64,000 nucleotides of DNA, from contig MZZL01000378.1 in assembly GCA_002749535.1 (NCBI GenBank), positions 123,735 through 187,734 on the forward strand, in the 5' to 3' direction. The notes beneath the pieces are model-generated. The model saw only the letters and a program-made list of their open reading frames with translations, was not told where the DNA came from and did not search any database. This stretch comes from Apophysomyces variabilis. Lineage: Eukaryota; Mucoromycota; Mucoromycetes; Mucorales; Mucoraceae. Position 1 is the stretch's first letter; every line of letters begins with the position of its first letter. This document shows positions 34,971-46,949 of the stretch, piece after piece. Both the position numbers and the translations under genes were made by a program.

Positions 34971-34978
34971 TGTACACT

Positions 34979-36495
34979 GAATAGCTAACGCTCACAATTT
35001 GGTTTTATCTTTTAGAATCAGTCCTTACACATTTCATGGTTTGTACCTTGCTCCTTCTATAACTCATTAAGAAGTAATGACATGTATTCAAACATTCAAC
35101 ATTGACAATTACACACTTGTTTTCAGCGACCTCAACATTTATTTGCACACAGTAACTGGTAATTCTAAACAAAATGAGCGAGCAAAAGATATAGCAAACT
35201 GGATTGGCTCAAATGGCTTAATCTTGTGGAATGTGGAACTAGCATATGGCAAATCTATATTCTATAAATATCATGGCTCTAGCATCATTGACCTCTTCTT
35301 GTTGTAATGAGCACATTTTACAAATGTCAACCTTATAATTCACGATGACCTATCATTGAATTCAGACCACCACTTATATAAGCTATCATTTGACACAGTG
35401 TCTATACCACTGCTCCCTGCAGAAACGGCTGCATGTAAACTATGGCATCTTTTGCATTTGCAAAAACCAGAGCTCTACAAAAAGTACATTACTATCTTTG
35501 AAGTAAAAACAGAAACACTTCATAGAGAGATCTAGCAACTTGTACAAAAAAACTCTCATTTGCCATATCCTGCTCAGTTAGAAAGTTTGGTGGAAAGACT
35601 CACTAAGTCAATCTACTTTGCTTTGGATTACAGTGTTGGGCGCTTGCAATCATGTCTGAGATTAGCAAAATGGTTTTGGAATGATCATCTGCAGCAGTTA
35701 GCTAACTATCATCAATAGTTGTATTAATGCTAGCGTCATTTGCACAATGACCTTGAATGTATTAAAGCCTACACTGAGTATAGACAGGCGTGTGCTGACT
35801 TTAGTTCAGCAGTAGACACAGCATGGCAATGATCCTGATGACAGTTTTGTAAAAAGCTCAAGGAAAACTTGGACAATATAACCATGACTATCAAACATAT
35901 ACGAATACATCATAGGACCAACGTCACCTTATTATCATCTGACGGCCCCTTGCAAGCAGCCAATGACATGATTTCTTATCTTGAGAATGTCTTTAGTAGT
36001 TCTGTTCCTCTATGTACTAAGCCAGTAGAGGCCTCACCTTTCATGCACCAACATGCAAGCATAGTGCGCACAAAACCTTAGACTATCAAAACTGTTATCA
36101 ATGTTATCTGATCCTTGCCAAATTAGAAAGCGCCAGGTATTGATCACATTCAGGCAGAAATGCTCAAGCTTATATCTTAAGCACTTAGTAAGATCTTAGA
36201 TGCTTTGTTCACTTTATGTTAGGTATGGTCCTGGACTTCTATAGCATGGTGAACAGCCTAGGTTGTTCCCATCTATAAGCAGAAAGGATCTTTGTCTGCT
36301 CCATCTAGCTATTGGCCAATCAGTTTAATCTCAGTTTTCCATAAACTGTTAGAACGCTGTATTGCCAATGAGTTAACTACCATAATGCCCACGCTTAACA
36401 TTGCTCAAGGAGAGTTTCATGCTCATAGGAGTATATTGGATCAAGCCTTATATTTGCACAAGATTATAAGATATTTTGCCTGTGACAGGAGGGAG
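34979..36495 (+). pseudogene. LINE-B ORF2, middle segment (endonuclease end to RT start)
   Basis: Continues after hAT-1 with the endonuclease (FSDLNIYLHT, SSIIDLFLL, SDHHL) through the linker to YWPISLISVFHKLLERCIANE of the RT. It is cut by Cmi3 after DRRE. Several stops are shared with LINE-A (TAA near 35068, TAG near 35716). Others differ: TAG 36220 here versus TGA 25633 in LINE-A at one presumed Trp codon, and CAA 35170 here versus TGA 24583 in LINE-A at one presumed CGA. Confidence 0.83.
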
Positions 36496-37513
36496 CACTG
36501 CAGTTGAAAGGACGTTTTACCCTGGGTAAAATCTGGGTAAAACGTCAAATATTACCCACATTTTACTCACATTTTACCCACGTTTTACCCAGTGGATAAA
36601 ACTTTTGAGAAGTGGGTGAAACGTACCTTTTACCCACATTTTACCCACGTTTTACCCACCTTCTATACCGTTATTAATTGGATAAAACAATATGTGTCAG
36701 ACATAATTACATTAATGCTATTGGACTAATTTGTATGCATTTAACAACTAACATTAAAATTCTATTCGACCATATTCTTTTCTTTAAGCTCTTTTATTGG
36801 ATTAACTTGCTTACAACAATACATGCTATTGGAGCTAATGATTCTTATCTAGTCTTTCTGATTGGATGCTTTTTTCATTGCATTCATTATTTTAGCCAAT
36901 AAAATACACTTCTTTATTATGTACAACAACACTTCTTAGCCTTATATATAGAGAAAACAAACATTTTTATTTTATTGAAGATATATAATATAATGTATGA
37001 ACAGGTATCTAACTTTACGATTGGATCTATATAATCTTACCTAATTACTGAAGGCTAAAGAAGCATAGAATTTAAAAAATGATAATTAGTAAAACATACG
37101 GCATAGCAATAACAAATGGCAACATTATATATAAGCCTACAAAGATTATCTTAATGAATAATCAAGTTACAACATAAAAAAAAATCTGTACTATTAAAAT
37201 ATGTATTATGTTTCTCTGTTTCCATATTTTTTAAAGAAAGGAAAAGCTACTCTATAGAACAAATAAAAAGTTAAGATTAGTTACATTTAGGTCAATTAAT
37301 CAAAATACCTTAGTTAAAAGTAAGAAGCAAGCTTTCTTATAACATTGCAATTATATCAGCTATTAAAAGAAAAAAAAGAATGAGGTGCTGTCAAATGAAG
37401 ATAAAAGCTTACCAGTAAAGAACACGCTTTCAGGTCAAGGATATATGTCATTAAGATGATATATTATCAACATTGTGAAAGTAAGTTTGCTGATGAAGAA
37501 GTACTGAAAATGC

Positions 37514-37928
37514 TGTCATATAGCTAGTATGTCATTATATACCTTAATAGCAGGACTACAATACAGTTTTCCAATTTAGTATATAGATCATCGTATTTTA
37601 CATGCAATGTAGCTCTCTCCTTTACGCAGTATAAAGACGATCAGACTATCTTACTACATGCATCATGTATCAAACTAAGTGTACAGTTTAATCTATGCAA
37701 GGTGGTTCTTTCCCTCTTTCTTTACATCTCTCTATCCTTATAGATCTACACTGTATCTATAGAGACAACACATAGAACAACACATTACACAACGCATACA
37801 CTTACATTTAGAGACAACATATAAATAGTCATGAAAATATAATGATAATAAAAACAATCTTGACTCAGTCTCAAAGGATTCTATTGTCCGATTTTCTTTT
37901 ATCTCATTTGTCTCTAACATATACAACA
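37514..37928 (+). repeat. Tfl3 5' LTR (415 bp)
   Basis: TGTCATATAG...TACAACA. TATAAATA is at 37820-37827. TCAAAGGA is at 37871-37878, about 51 nt after the TATA start; it is the proposed RNA 5' region that pairs with the primer-binding site. Confidence 0.93.
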
Positions 37929-37935
37929 TTTTTTT

Positions 37936-37943
37936 TCCTTTGA
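37936..37943 (+). other. Tfl3 putative self-priming primer-binding site
   Basis: TCCTTTGA, 7 nt after the LTR behind a T run, is the exact reverse complement of TCAAAGGA at 37871-37878 in the LTR. The same pairing exists in Tfl4; Tfl1 keeps pairing with two changed base pairs. Confidence 0.55.
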
Positions 37944-37955
37944 ATACCTTTTATT

Positions 37956-40900
37956 ATGTCTGCTCAAAATGACAATACTAACTCTCCCATTTTTAGAACC
38001 ATTTCATAAGAAGATCGTGAAGCTATCAGACAGGCCATGTCCATGGGCAATCTGGTCGCTCCACAGGAAGAAGACACCGCTATGCAAGTGGTAGAGGAGT
38101 CTACAGAGCTCCACATTAACTTGGAAAAAATTCAAGAAAACTTACATCAAAAGAAGAAGGCTGCCGCTGATAAATTGATCTGGGTCTTGGCCAATCTGCA
38201 AGGAACACAGCAGGAATAGGAAACAGCTCAGGCAGATCTTGATGCTGCCAAAACTGCTTGGAACGCTTTTGTGGAAGCCAAGAAGGTATGAGAGGAAACC
38301 TTTACAGAAGGAACAAGCACAGAGGAAAAAAGCAGCCAGACATTGGCTGTTGTACCAAAAGAGCTACTAGCATTTCAGATCAAAGGTAGGCCTATCAGAA
38401 ATGTAAGCAAAAAGATGCATGACACCGTACATACGTTCATCAGCGCTTTTGAGGTGCAATTGAGGGCATATAAATTGGTTCCACTCAATGACCATTGGGA
38501 ATGGTTATTCTGGTTGACCTGTGATGACATGCAACGTCAATGGTTTGCACGTACATTAGCTGACAAAGGACTTTGCTGGGAACAGGCGCATACACACCTG
38601 GAAAAGGAGTTTGGAAATCCCTTCTATATTTGGCAAAAGAAGGATGAACATCACTACCTGGCACAACGTCCTGATGAAAGCATACACCTCTTTCTGGAAC
38701 GATATCAAGAGGTATCTTATGAGGCCAATTTAGAAAGTGACCAAGACTTAGTGTACAACTTTGTATGCTCCCTGTTACTGCCAATTAAGAAAAAAGCTTG
38801 GTCTACCCTGACAAATCAATATGGTCTCGAATTAACAAATGACCTGCAGCAAGCTGCACAGTTGATTATGGCCGCATGTAGGGAAGGTACCAACAATACC
38901 TATATGGAAACAGCATCCAACGGCAAAAGGTGATATGACAATGAGGGTTTCAATGGTAACAAGAAGCACAAACATGCTAGACAGGGCGCCTGCCCTCTAC
39001 ACCCAAAAGGTTCGCATGCTAAGGAAGACTGCTTCATGTGGAAATCAATGCTGAAGGAGGCAGCAGCCAAGAGCAACAAACCCCACAACAACGGACAAAA
39101 GGGGTACAAGGAGCCAAACCTCTGCCGCTACTATAAAAAGGTGGAATACACTAAAGGGCACACATGTCCAGAATATTAGAACAGCAAGAAAGTAGTGGCA
39201 AACCGCTCTGTAAAGGTTATGGATCTAGAAGATCCAGACAACCTATTGCCAATCAACATGAAGAAATTGGATCTCCAACAACAAGGTATTCACCTTACAA
39301 ATTCCATTAACAAAACCACTGACTCAATTTACGTACCAATTCTTGTACAGAATAAACGACAGTGGGGCCTCATTGATATGGGAGTGAATGGATCTTTTAT
39401 GGACCTGGGATTAGCATAGGAATTACATTTGTCAGTTAACACAAATAAAAAACATAATATCCAACTGGCATCCACAGATAGTACCATAAATAGTTTTGGT
39501 ACTGTTGAAGCAGAATTGTCATACAAGGGTAAACACCTAAAACATACCTTCATTGTTATGAATCTATCACTGGGTACACAAATCAGCATCGGTTTGGATC
39601 TTATGCCCAAGTTAGGATTAGGCATCACAGGTATCGCAGCTTCATGGGATGACTAAATGGAGAAAAACTTTAAAGACAATATCATAAATGATATTCCTAA
39701 GCCCAACAACTCACCCGCAGGCACAACAGCAGAAAGACATATATTCTTTCAAGCAATTCAGCCTTCATTGCATATTAATGCAAACATACCTAGTTCATCA
39801 TTTTGCATGATACCTGAGTCAATTATACGCTTAGACACACCAGAAGGCTTAACATCATACCGAAGACAATATGATCTGCCAGTGGTGTATGAATCCAAAG
39901 TACAAGAAGCCATAGACACTTGGTTAAAAGAGGGAACAATTGAAAGGGCACCAGTTGACACAGCCTGGAATAGTCCTTTAACCCTGGCACCAAAGAAAGA
40001 TGCATCCAGTAACTATATTGATCGTCGTCCTTGCTTGGATCCATGACATATCAACAAACTCATCAAAGTGGATCGATACCCACTACCTCTTATTGGAGAC
40101 ATATTTCACAAGCTTGGAGGTTCTACTGTGTTCACTACATTGGACCTTAAAACTACTTTTTATTGTTTCCAAATCTATGAGCCAGACCGTCCTAAAACAG
40201 CATTCACTTTTAAAGGCATGCAATATATGTTTAAAGGTTGTCCATTTGGTCTCAAACCGATATCATCCAAGTTTCAACACGTCATGGATATCCTTTTCTG
40301 TGATACTCCGTTCATGACAACATTTGCGGACAATATTATCATACACTCTGAAAATATGGAAAAACACACAGTGCATGTCAAAACTGTTATTGATAAACTC
40401 ACTGCCGTCAACTTGATCCTCAACCCTAAAAAATGCTACTTTGCACAAAAGTTGGTTTATTTATTAGGTTTCTGCATGTCAGGAAAAGGCATAATGCTGG
40501 ACCCATGCAAAGTGAGTAACATACAAGAGTGGCCACTTCCTCACACAGGAAAAGATGTACAACGTTTTCTTGGCGTCATCAACTACTTCTAGGAACACAT
40601 TCCTAATGCTTCCATGCTCATAGCTCCATTGGATCGGTTATGCAATGCGGACAATCTGAAAGACCTTTGGACAGAAGAGCACATGACCACTTTCCAAAGC
40701 CTAAAGCAAATTTTGCTGACGCTACCTATCCTGTGCTACCCAAACTTAAAATACCCGTTCAGTGTTGCAACAGACGCCTCTAACACAGGCATTGGGGCAG
40801 TTCTCTACCAAATAATTAATGGAGAAACACGCCATATTGCTTTCATGGCACGTGCTTTAACAACAAGCAAACGTAATTATTCCACTACCAAATGAGAACT

Positions 40901-42524
40901 ACTTGCTATTATTTATGCGCTCAACAAATTCTACAAATATCTATGGGGAAACAAATTCACCCTCCTGACTGACCACAAGGCACTAATGTATCTTCATATG
41001 CAAAAGAAGCCTAATGCCATGATGATTAACTGGCTTGATATGCTTCTGCAATATGACTTCAATGTTGAACACCTCCCAGGTTTACAAAACATCTTATCTG
41101 ATCAACTTTCACGCCTTTTTCCCCCGGCAAAAATGCTAGAAAGGGGTATTGCTCCTGCAATAAGTTAGGATGATAAGGAAAAGCTTCTTAATAGGGCAGC
41201 TTCCATGGATAATGATGATAAATTAATTCCACCAGAAAAGGAACGCCCAGAGCTTTTATACAACGCGCATATATTTGGACATTTTGGCGCTGACGCCATG
41301 GTCAATGCACTTCATAACGAAGGGTTACACTGGCCGAACATACATAAAGAAGCTGTAAAAACAGTAAGAAAGTGTGCAGAGTGCCAAAAGCACAATATCA
41401 TAAAAAGAGGTTATCATCCTCTGCGTCCTATACATGCATACTTGCCTTGTAATCATTGGGCAATAGATCTGGCCAGTCCTTTCACTACCTCTCATACAGG
41501 TAACAATTATTTGTTGATTATGATTGACATTTGCACTCGTTTCTGTGTTCTCCATGCAATACTTAACAAATCTCAAAACACAGTGGTAAACGCTGTAATT
41601 CACATCTTCTGTGATTTCAGATTTCCTCAATATCTACAATCTGACAATGAAAAAGAGTTCATCAATTTACTCATTAAATTACTGGCGTAATTATTAGGTT
41701 TTGATCATCAATTGGTCACACCTTATCATCTAAGAGCCAATGGCATAGCAGAACGCTGGGTTTCTATCTCAACAAACACACTCAGAAAATGCATCAAAGG
41801 GGCAACCTGAGATTAGGACCTCTATATACCAAGTGTACAACTAGCATTAAATGCAAAAGTCACAAAGCAGACAGGATCATCACCTTACAGTCTTATGTTT
41901 GCAAGAACTATGAATGGGTTTAAAAATTACCAAGAAGATCCTAGCACTCCTCCGCTAACAAACAAAGAACTTTTGCAGCGTATAGAGGATATGGCGAATA
42001 TTATTTTTCCAGCAATTGCCGAAAGAATGCAAGCTGTGACAAATGCACAAAAAGGAAAATTTGATAGTAAATACAGACTAGTCAAGTTTCCGCCAAAAAG
42101 CCAGGTCATGATCAAAGAAAGACAATGCAGAAAATTAGAACCTGCATATCATGGTCCTTATACAGTTGTCAAAGAAACCAGAGGAGGATCCTATGTCCTT
42201 ATAGATGAACAAGGACTTTTACTCCCAAGCGACTATCCACCATCAGCACTCAAATTGATATCTCAAGACGAGATTATTTCCCTAGAAGAAGTCCAAGAAA
42301 AAGGCAAAGACTATTATATTGTAGAAGCCATAGTAGGACACAAAGAAATTTCTAAAGAGAATTATATCTATAGAGTAAGATGGGAAAGTTACAGTGAAGC
42401 TGACGATACATGGCAAAAGCCAGATTCATTCAGCAGTCCACAACCTATTATGGATTACTGGGAAAGACTTGGCACTACACCAAATAGCAAGACAGGTCAG
42501 AAATGCACACTACAAAATACATGA
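37956..42524 (+). pseudogene. gag-pol: Tfl3 Gag-Pol polyprotein, 1523 codons, about 14 stops
   Basis: One frame from ATG 37956 to about 42524. Gag has a central capsid-like region (WLTCDDMQRQWFARTL, NPFYIWQKKDEH) and a zinc motif CRYYKKVEYTKGHTC in which the second Cys is Tyr. The protease motif is GLIDMGVNGSF, damaged at the DTG triad. The RT has FADNIIIHS instead of the FVDD of Tfl1, so the second catalytic Asp is Asn. RNase H has ATDASNTGIG. The integrase has DLASPF, SDNEKEF and AERW. A chromodomain (YYIVEAIVGHK, YRVRWESY, DTWQKP) lies at 42310-42430. All 14 or so stops are in frame with no indel; several coincide with sense codons in Tfl4 (for example TAG versus TGG after CPEY). Confidence 0.9.
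41136..41151 (+). other. Decayed pol purine tract of Tfl3
   Basis: CTAGAAAGGGGTATTG matches the Tfl3 3' tract CTGGAAGGGGGTAATG at 13 of 16 positions. Two of the three differences are G to A. It sits between RNase H and integrase like the tracts in Tfl1 and Tfl4. Confidence 0.4.
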
Positions 42525-42640
42525 TCCAACAAACGTCTGAATAATAACCAGAAAAATTCATGACAAAGTAAATGTATACGAACATAACTCCATACAACTA
42601 TCATTTAGTTTACGGTTAAGTCTAACCTGGAAGGGGGTAA

Positions 42641-43055
42641 TGTCATATAGCTAGTATGTCATTATACACCTTAATAGCGGGACTACAATATAGTTTCCCA
42701 ATTTAGTATATGGATCATCGTATTTTACATGCAATGTAGCTCTCTCCTTTACACAGTATAAAGACGATCAGACCATCTTACTACATGCATCATGTATCAA
42801 ACTAAGTGTACAGTTTAATCTATGCAAGGTGGTTCTTTCCCTCTTTCTTTACATCTCTCTATCCTCATAGATCTACACTGCATCTATAGAGACAACACAT
42901 AGAATAACACATTACACAACGCATACACTTACATTTAGAGACAACATATAAATAGTCATGAAAACATAATGATAATAAAAACAATCTCGACTTAGTCTCA
43001 AAGGATTCTATTGTCCGATTTTCTTTTATTTCATTTGTCTTTAACACATATAACA
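42641..43055 (+). repeat. Tfl3 3' LTR (415 bp)
   Basis: TGTCATATAG...TATAACA, same length as the 5' copy, preceded by the polypurine tract GGAAGGGGGTAA at 42629-42640. The 116 bp between the stop and this LTR hold no gene. Confidence 0.93.
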
Positions 43056-43366
43056 AATGCCATAGAGTAAAAAAAAGCAGAGGAAAAAGTTTGTGAAAAA
43101 AAAGGATAATAAAAAGAAAATGCGAATAACCCCATAAAAAAGAAAAAAAACCATGTTAAAAGCGCGTGATATAAATATTGATGCAGTTCCTGAAAATTAT
43201 ATATACATTGTCATACTGCTTATATTTTTACATTTGTTAGTTTTTCTCTTTTGGGAAAGAAGAGACTGAATAATACTAAAGATTGCTCCCTTTATAGGAA
43301 AGTGGGTAAAACATCATGTATTACCCAGGGGTAAAATGTAGGTAAAACGCCTATTCTACCACAGTG

Positions 43367-44889
43367 ATGGCGTGTTATAGGGTTCTATTCTTTCTCCTTT
43401 CCTTTACTCAGTCTTTATCAACACTTTCCCTTGATTACTAAGATTGATTTCATACAACCTATATATGGTACTGGTACCCAATCCCCCCATTAGATGATCT
43501 TTTAACTTTTGTTCTCAGCGCCCTTTTACTTATGATCTCCTTGAATTTTAGCATGCAGCTTACCATTCACTGCTTAGTGAATTGCACGAACTACATAATC
43601 TATATTCTTTTGGTATCCAAGGACCTGAGGATTATACCTCTGTTTTGATGCTTCCTATCAATTGTCTGTTGTATGCAGATGATGTTGCCCTTATAGGAAC
43701 ACCAGATGATATTGACCAACTCTTGGTAGGAGTAGAAATCCACTCTTATCTTCTAGGTTACCAATAGAATCCAACCAAGTACAAGGTACTCAACGCCCCA
43801 ACTGATCATATTTTTATGCTCTATGGCGATCAGTTACCCACTTGCAGGACCTTTTGATACCTAGGTATCCCTTTTTCACAGTCAGGTATTGACGTGAATC
43901 TCTTGATACATCATGCTAACAACAAGGCAGTGAATGTTATGCATTCACTGAAAGGTTGTGGTATGCACATGTATAGGTTTGGTATTGCTCATGCTCTAAG
44001 GATATATAAAATTTTTATATATCCTATTCTAGAGTATGGGCTTGCTATTCTTCACCTTACCAAATGTAAGATTGAGGAGGCTGAGCATAGTTAAAGATGT
44101 TGTCTGAGACTATGTCTCTGCTGTAATCCTTCTTCTCCTGTTGGTGTTTTATATTTTGCTTCTCTTGCTATATTGCTGTCAGTGTATGGAAGATCATTGA
44201 TCCTCCAGGCAAAATTTTTTTACCATACTGAAATGATTCCTAATGACACCCTGCTGAAGTGTATAATCTCACAGCTTTAAGCATGCCATAGTGAAGCAAC
44301 ATGGGTTAAGCTTCATTATAATGTACTATGGAAAGAAGTGCATAAACTCAGAGATCAGCCTGACCCCTTGAAGTACCTATTAAAAGAAGCTATCCATCTC
44401 TTCTGCCAATATGAAATCAATGCCCTTCTATCAATCAAGGATTCTCCAATTACCTTGATGCAAGGCTTATGTCATCCTGTTTGGGACCCAGTTCTTCTTT
44501 TACCTTGTACCAGTAAAGAGTGTTACTATTTAGTCAAGTGGTATATTGCCTGGTTGCCTCCTTCGTCCTTAGTTGCATGTCAGTGCAGATATTCTTATAG
44601 AAATCATAATCACTTTCTCAACTGCCCTCTTATCAAGACTGCCATAGAAAACCTTATGCATGTTATATATCTGTTTCCTCTGCCTGCCATGCATCCAGTA
44701 GATTATGCACTTAATCTGTTGCCTTAAAAGATTCTGTCTACCTATAGCCTATGGATAGTTATGTGGCAGTGCCTTCACATTGTCCTTTGCAAGATCAATT
44801 AAGCCACCTCTGATGAAACCTTTGATCCTGAACCTCTTCCCAGTACTCTGCTTATTGCTGCCTTCAACAGGCACCATAGGTACAATTGA
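43367..44889 (+). pseudogene. LINE-B ORF2, 3' segment (RT palm to C terminus)
   Basis: Resumes at ATGGCGTGTTATAG (RT block B). LLYADDVALIG (43666-43698) keeps the YADD motif that is YTDD in LINE-A. The segment WYLGIPF-type to HSLKGCG and the C-terminal CQCRYSYRNHNHFLNCP region follow. It ends at TGA 44887-44889 like LINE-A. It keeps TGG at 44482 and CAG at 44581-44583, where LINE-A has TAG. Other stops are private to this copy. Confidence 0.85.
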
Positions 44890-45940
44890 GTTGCATATTT
44901 TTCTTGACATGTATTTTATTTCCTACATGTATTTCTCTTTATGAACTGCACCTTATTTTGACTTTTTCTTTTTAATTTATTTATTGATTTCATTTGTACA
45001 GTCATCTTTTTTACGTTTTCTTTTTTTGGCTCTGTACTAATATCAGGTTGTGTTGTCTTGTCTCCTCATGGATGGTCTTCTTCAGTTCTCAGTTGATCTT
45101 TCCTGAAACTTGGTTCTCTGCTATTGTAATGGCTGTGCTCTTAGTCTCTATGGTCTTCATGTGTCATTGTTTCCTTCTACTCCTTCTCATTTGTCTGCTT
45201 GGTGCATATTTTTATATTACCTGATGCATCTCACTCTCTTTTTTTTTCTTACATCCTTAGCAGTCAGATTTTTCCCAATAGGTAAAGTATTTAAGAGAGA
45301 AATAAAGATAAAGAGATCAGAAGGATACTTTGAGACTCTTGGATATTGTTTTATTCAAAAGTCCAATTACTGGTTTTAACAATCTCTACTACTAATATTT
45401 ATACTGTCTGGATGCTTAGTCAGATATCTTATTAATCAGAGGATGCATAAGCTCTGAGTAATCATGGTGGATTGATAATAATTGATAATGAGTGCTTGTC
45501 AAGATGTTATTGTCTATCTGAGTTTGAATAAGAGAATTCAAAGATGATGACAAATCACTGTGTTCCTGCTAAGATTGTAATCATTGTACTTATCTTGTCA
45601 CACCAATTATAAGATAGAGAGACTATACCAGAAGTTTATATAAGACCGCAATGATTGCTTTATTAGAGGAAACAAGGTGATAAGTGAATGTGTATGATCG
45701 TTATATAATAAAAATATATCAAATACAACAATAGGTTTTTTTCATCTGCACTGACCATCCTTATATTACTTCTCTGCTTGTACCCCTATCTTTTTTATGC
45801 CAACATACTTTTTTTAATTTTTCCTCCAAGTAGTACAGAGTTTTTTTTACATTCCTTTAATACAATTAAATCAATAAGGCGGCCAATGCACCATGAAAAA
45901 CTGGCATTATAGCCATTATATCTTAAATAAACTATTTTGA
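44890..45940 (+). other. LINE-B 3' UTR, split by a solo LTR
   Basis: Matches 27616-28213 of LINE-A. It is interrupted by the solo LTR 45283-45730 with TSD ATAGG. It ends AATAAACTATTTTGA. No coding sequence is supported; a 76-codon hydrophobic frame here is incidental. Confidence 0.8.
45283..45730 (-). repeat. Solo LTR of a Tf1-like element (448 bp)
   Basis: Flanked by the 5-bp duplication ATAGG (45278-45282 and 45731-45735) in LINE-B 3' UTR. On the minus strand it begins TGTTGTATTTGAT and ends ATACTTTA (CA changed to TA). It has TATAAATA and, downstream, AGTCTCAAAGTATCC, the same proposed RNA-start motif as in Tfl1, Tfl3 and Tfl4. It represents a Tfl subfamily with no internal copy in this window. 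Confidence 0.85.
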
Positions 45941-45955
45941 ACTATACCATATCCC
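45941..45955 (+). repeat. tRNA-Ala 5'-end target duplication between LINE-B and LINE-C
   Basis: ACTATACCATATCCC equals the antisense tRNA-Ala 5' end with C to T changes. It follows the last base of LINE-B and precedes the first base of LINE-C. It is the third occurrence of this junction, after 22858-22873 and 28214-28229. Confidence 0.75.
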
Positions 45956-45966
45956 TTATTTTCTTT

Positions 45967-46949
45967 TGACATAGTGTATAATGATTGTTTCTAGCCGTCC
46001 TAAGGAAGTAAAAAAATACAGAAATGAAGCGCTTGCATATACTTGATTCTATGGAAAGTCTTGGTCTTCTTCCTGTCTCTTTGGTTATATGCACCACGTT
46101 TTTGAAGGTATATGACACTTGGGTGGAGTTCGTGCACAACGTATTTGGCTGGGACACAATGTCTGGCAGTTGTTGATACACCGCGTCTTTTGAGGTACAC
46201 TACCTTTACAAACCAAAAAATAGATATATAACAGACTCTAATGGTGCACAACTTTCGTGAATGATGAACCTACCACTTGACCTTAACCTGGGTAAAACTG
46301 GTGTTACATGACGCTATCATCTCTGCATTTTATTGTTCTATCCTAATGTATATACTGTTGTCTTTTAAGTTATAATAGTATAATTTATAATTATTTTCTT
46401 TTGTTTGTTATTGCTGTCTTCCATTTTATCTATTCTTTTATTAGTTTCTTTTCCTAAAGATCTTGTCTTACTAGTATGAAGTTTAGTAGAAGTTTTTTAT
46501 AAATAAAAAGATGAGAATAAAGGAAATAGAAAGGTATATGTAAAAGTGATATCTAAAAAACTCTTTTTATGCCTCAAGCTCTATTTACACTCTAAAATTT
46601 ATCTTGGTCAAGTTATATTGTTGTCATTGGATTGCTAAGGATCATTGAAGTATATAATTGATAGAAGTTTATTGTGTATTTTGCTAAAATCTTTTTTTTA
46701 GTACCCTTCTATTATTATATTTTCTTCTTTCAATCACCTTTATTTTATTATTCTCTTTTAAAATTCTTTAACATTCTTTTTATAGTTAAGATTATCTTAT
46801 TGTACCTTTTCCCTTTTATCAATTGCAATTACATTGTATCTTTTTCTTCTAAGTATTATATTTATTATACACCCCTTCTCTTCCTATATATATTTGTATT
46901 CTCTTTATTTTGTATCCTTCTGTTACAAGATAAAGCACTGCATATATCA
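45967..46949 (+). repeat. Gyp3 5' LTR
   Basis: Begins TGACATAGTG and ends CATATATCA. AT-rich, with frames of up to 96 codons that are not genes, because the same sequence recurs as the 3' LTR at 57372-58354. Confidence 0.88.

Larger units (their letters stand above)
37514..43055 (+). mobile_element. Tfl3: Tf1-like chromodomain Ty3/gypsy element
   Basis: 5542 bp with 415-bp LTRs and a perfect TSD AATGC (37509-37513 and 43056-43060). The LTRs differ at roughly 17 positions, essentially all transitions. It has one gag-pol frame without frameshift but with about 14 stops. It is close to Tfl4 in gag, pol and chromodomain. It interrupts Cmi3, which itself interrupts LINE-B. Confidence 0.95.
36496..43366 (-). 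mobile_element. Cmi3: diverged CACTA-like non-autonomous element carrying Tfl3
   Basis: The ends are CACTGCAGTTGAAAGG and an inverted CACTGTGGTAGAA. Without Tfl3 and one TSD copy it is about 1324 bp. The core aligns with Cmi1/Cmi2 (ATTGGATAAAAC, CCATATTC, TTGGATTAACTTGC), but the subterminal repeats are TTTTACCC rather than TTCCACC. No 3-bp TSD is visible: the left flank is GAG and the right flank ATG. Relative to LINE-A, 174 bp of target is missing. Orientation follows Cmi2. Confidence 0.75.
28230..45940 (+). mobile_element. LINE-B: second copy in the array, with four insertions
   Basis: Begins ACTTCTTTTTCCG as in LINE-A and ends CTATTTTGA before ACTATACCATATCCC (45941-45955). It is interrupted by Cmi2 (29038-30402), hAT-1 (31132-34970), Cmi3 plus Tfl3 (36496-43366) and a solo LTR (45283-45730). 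The remaining sequence follows LINE-A with a strong excess of C/T and G/A differences and is more AT-rich. About 174 bp of RT sequence (equivalent to 25919-26092 of LINE-A) is missing at the Cmi3 insertion. Confidence 0.88.

Noticed and set aside
44994..45379. Small membrane-protein-like frames.
   Set aside because: They are the T-rich 3' UTR of LINE-B, homologous to 27700-28070 of LINE-A where the frames differ.
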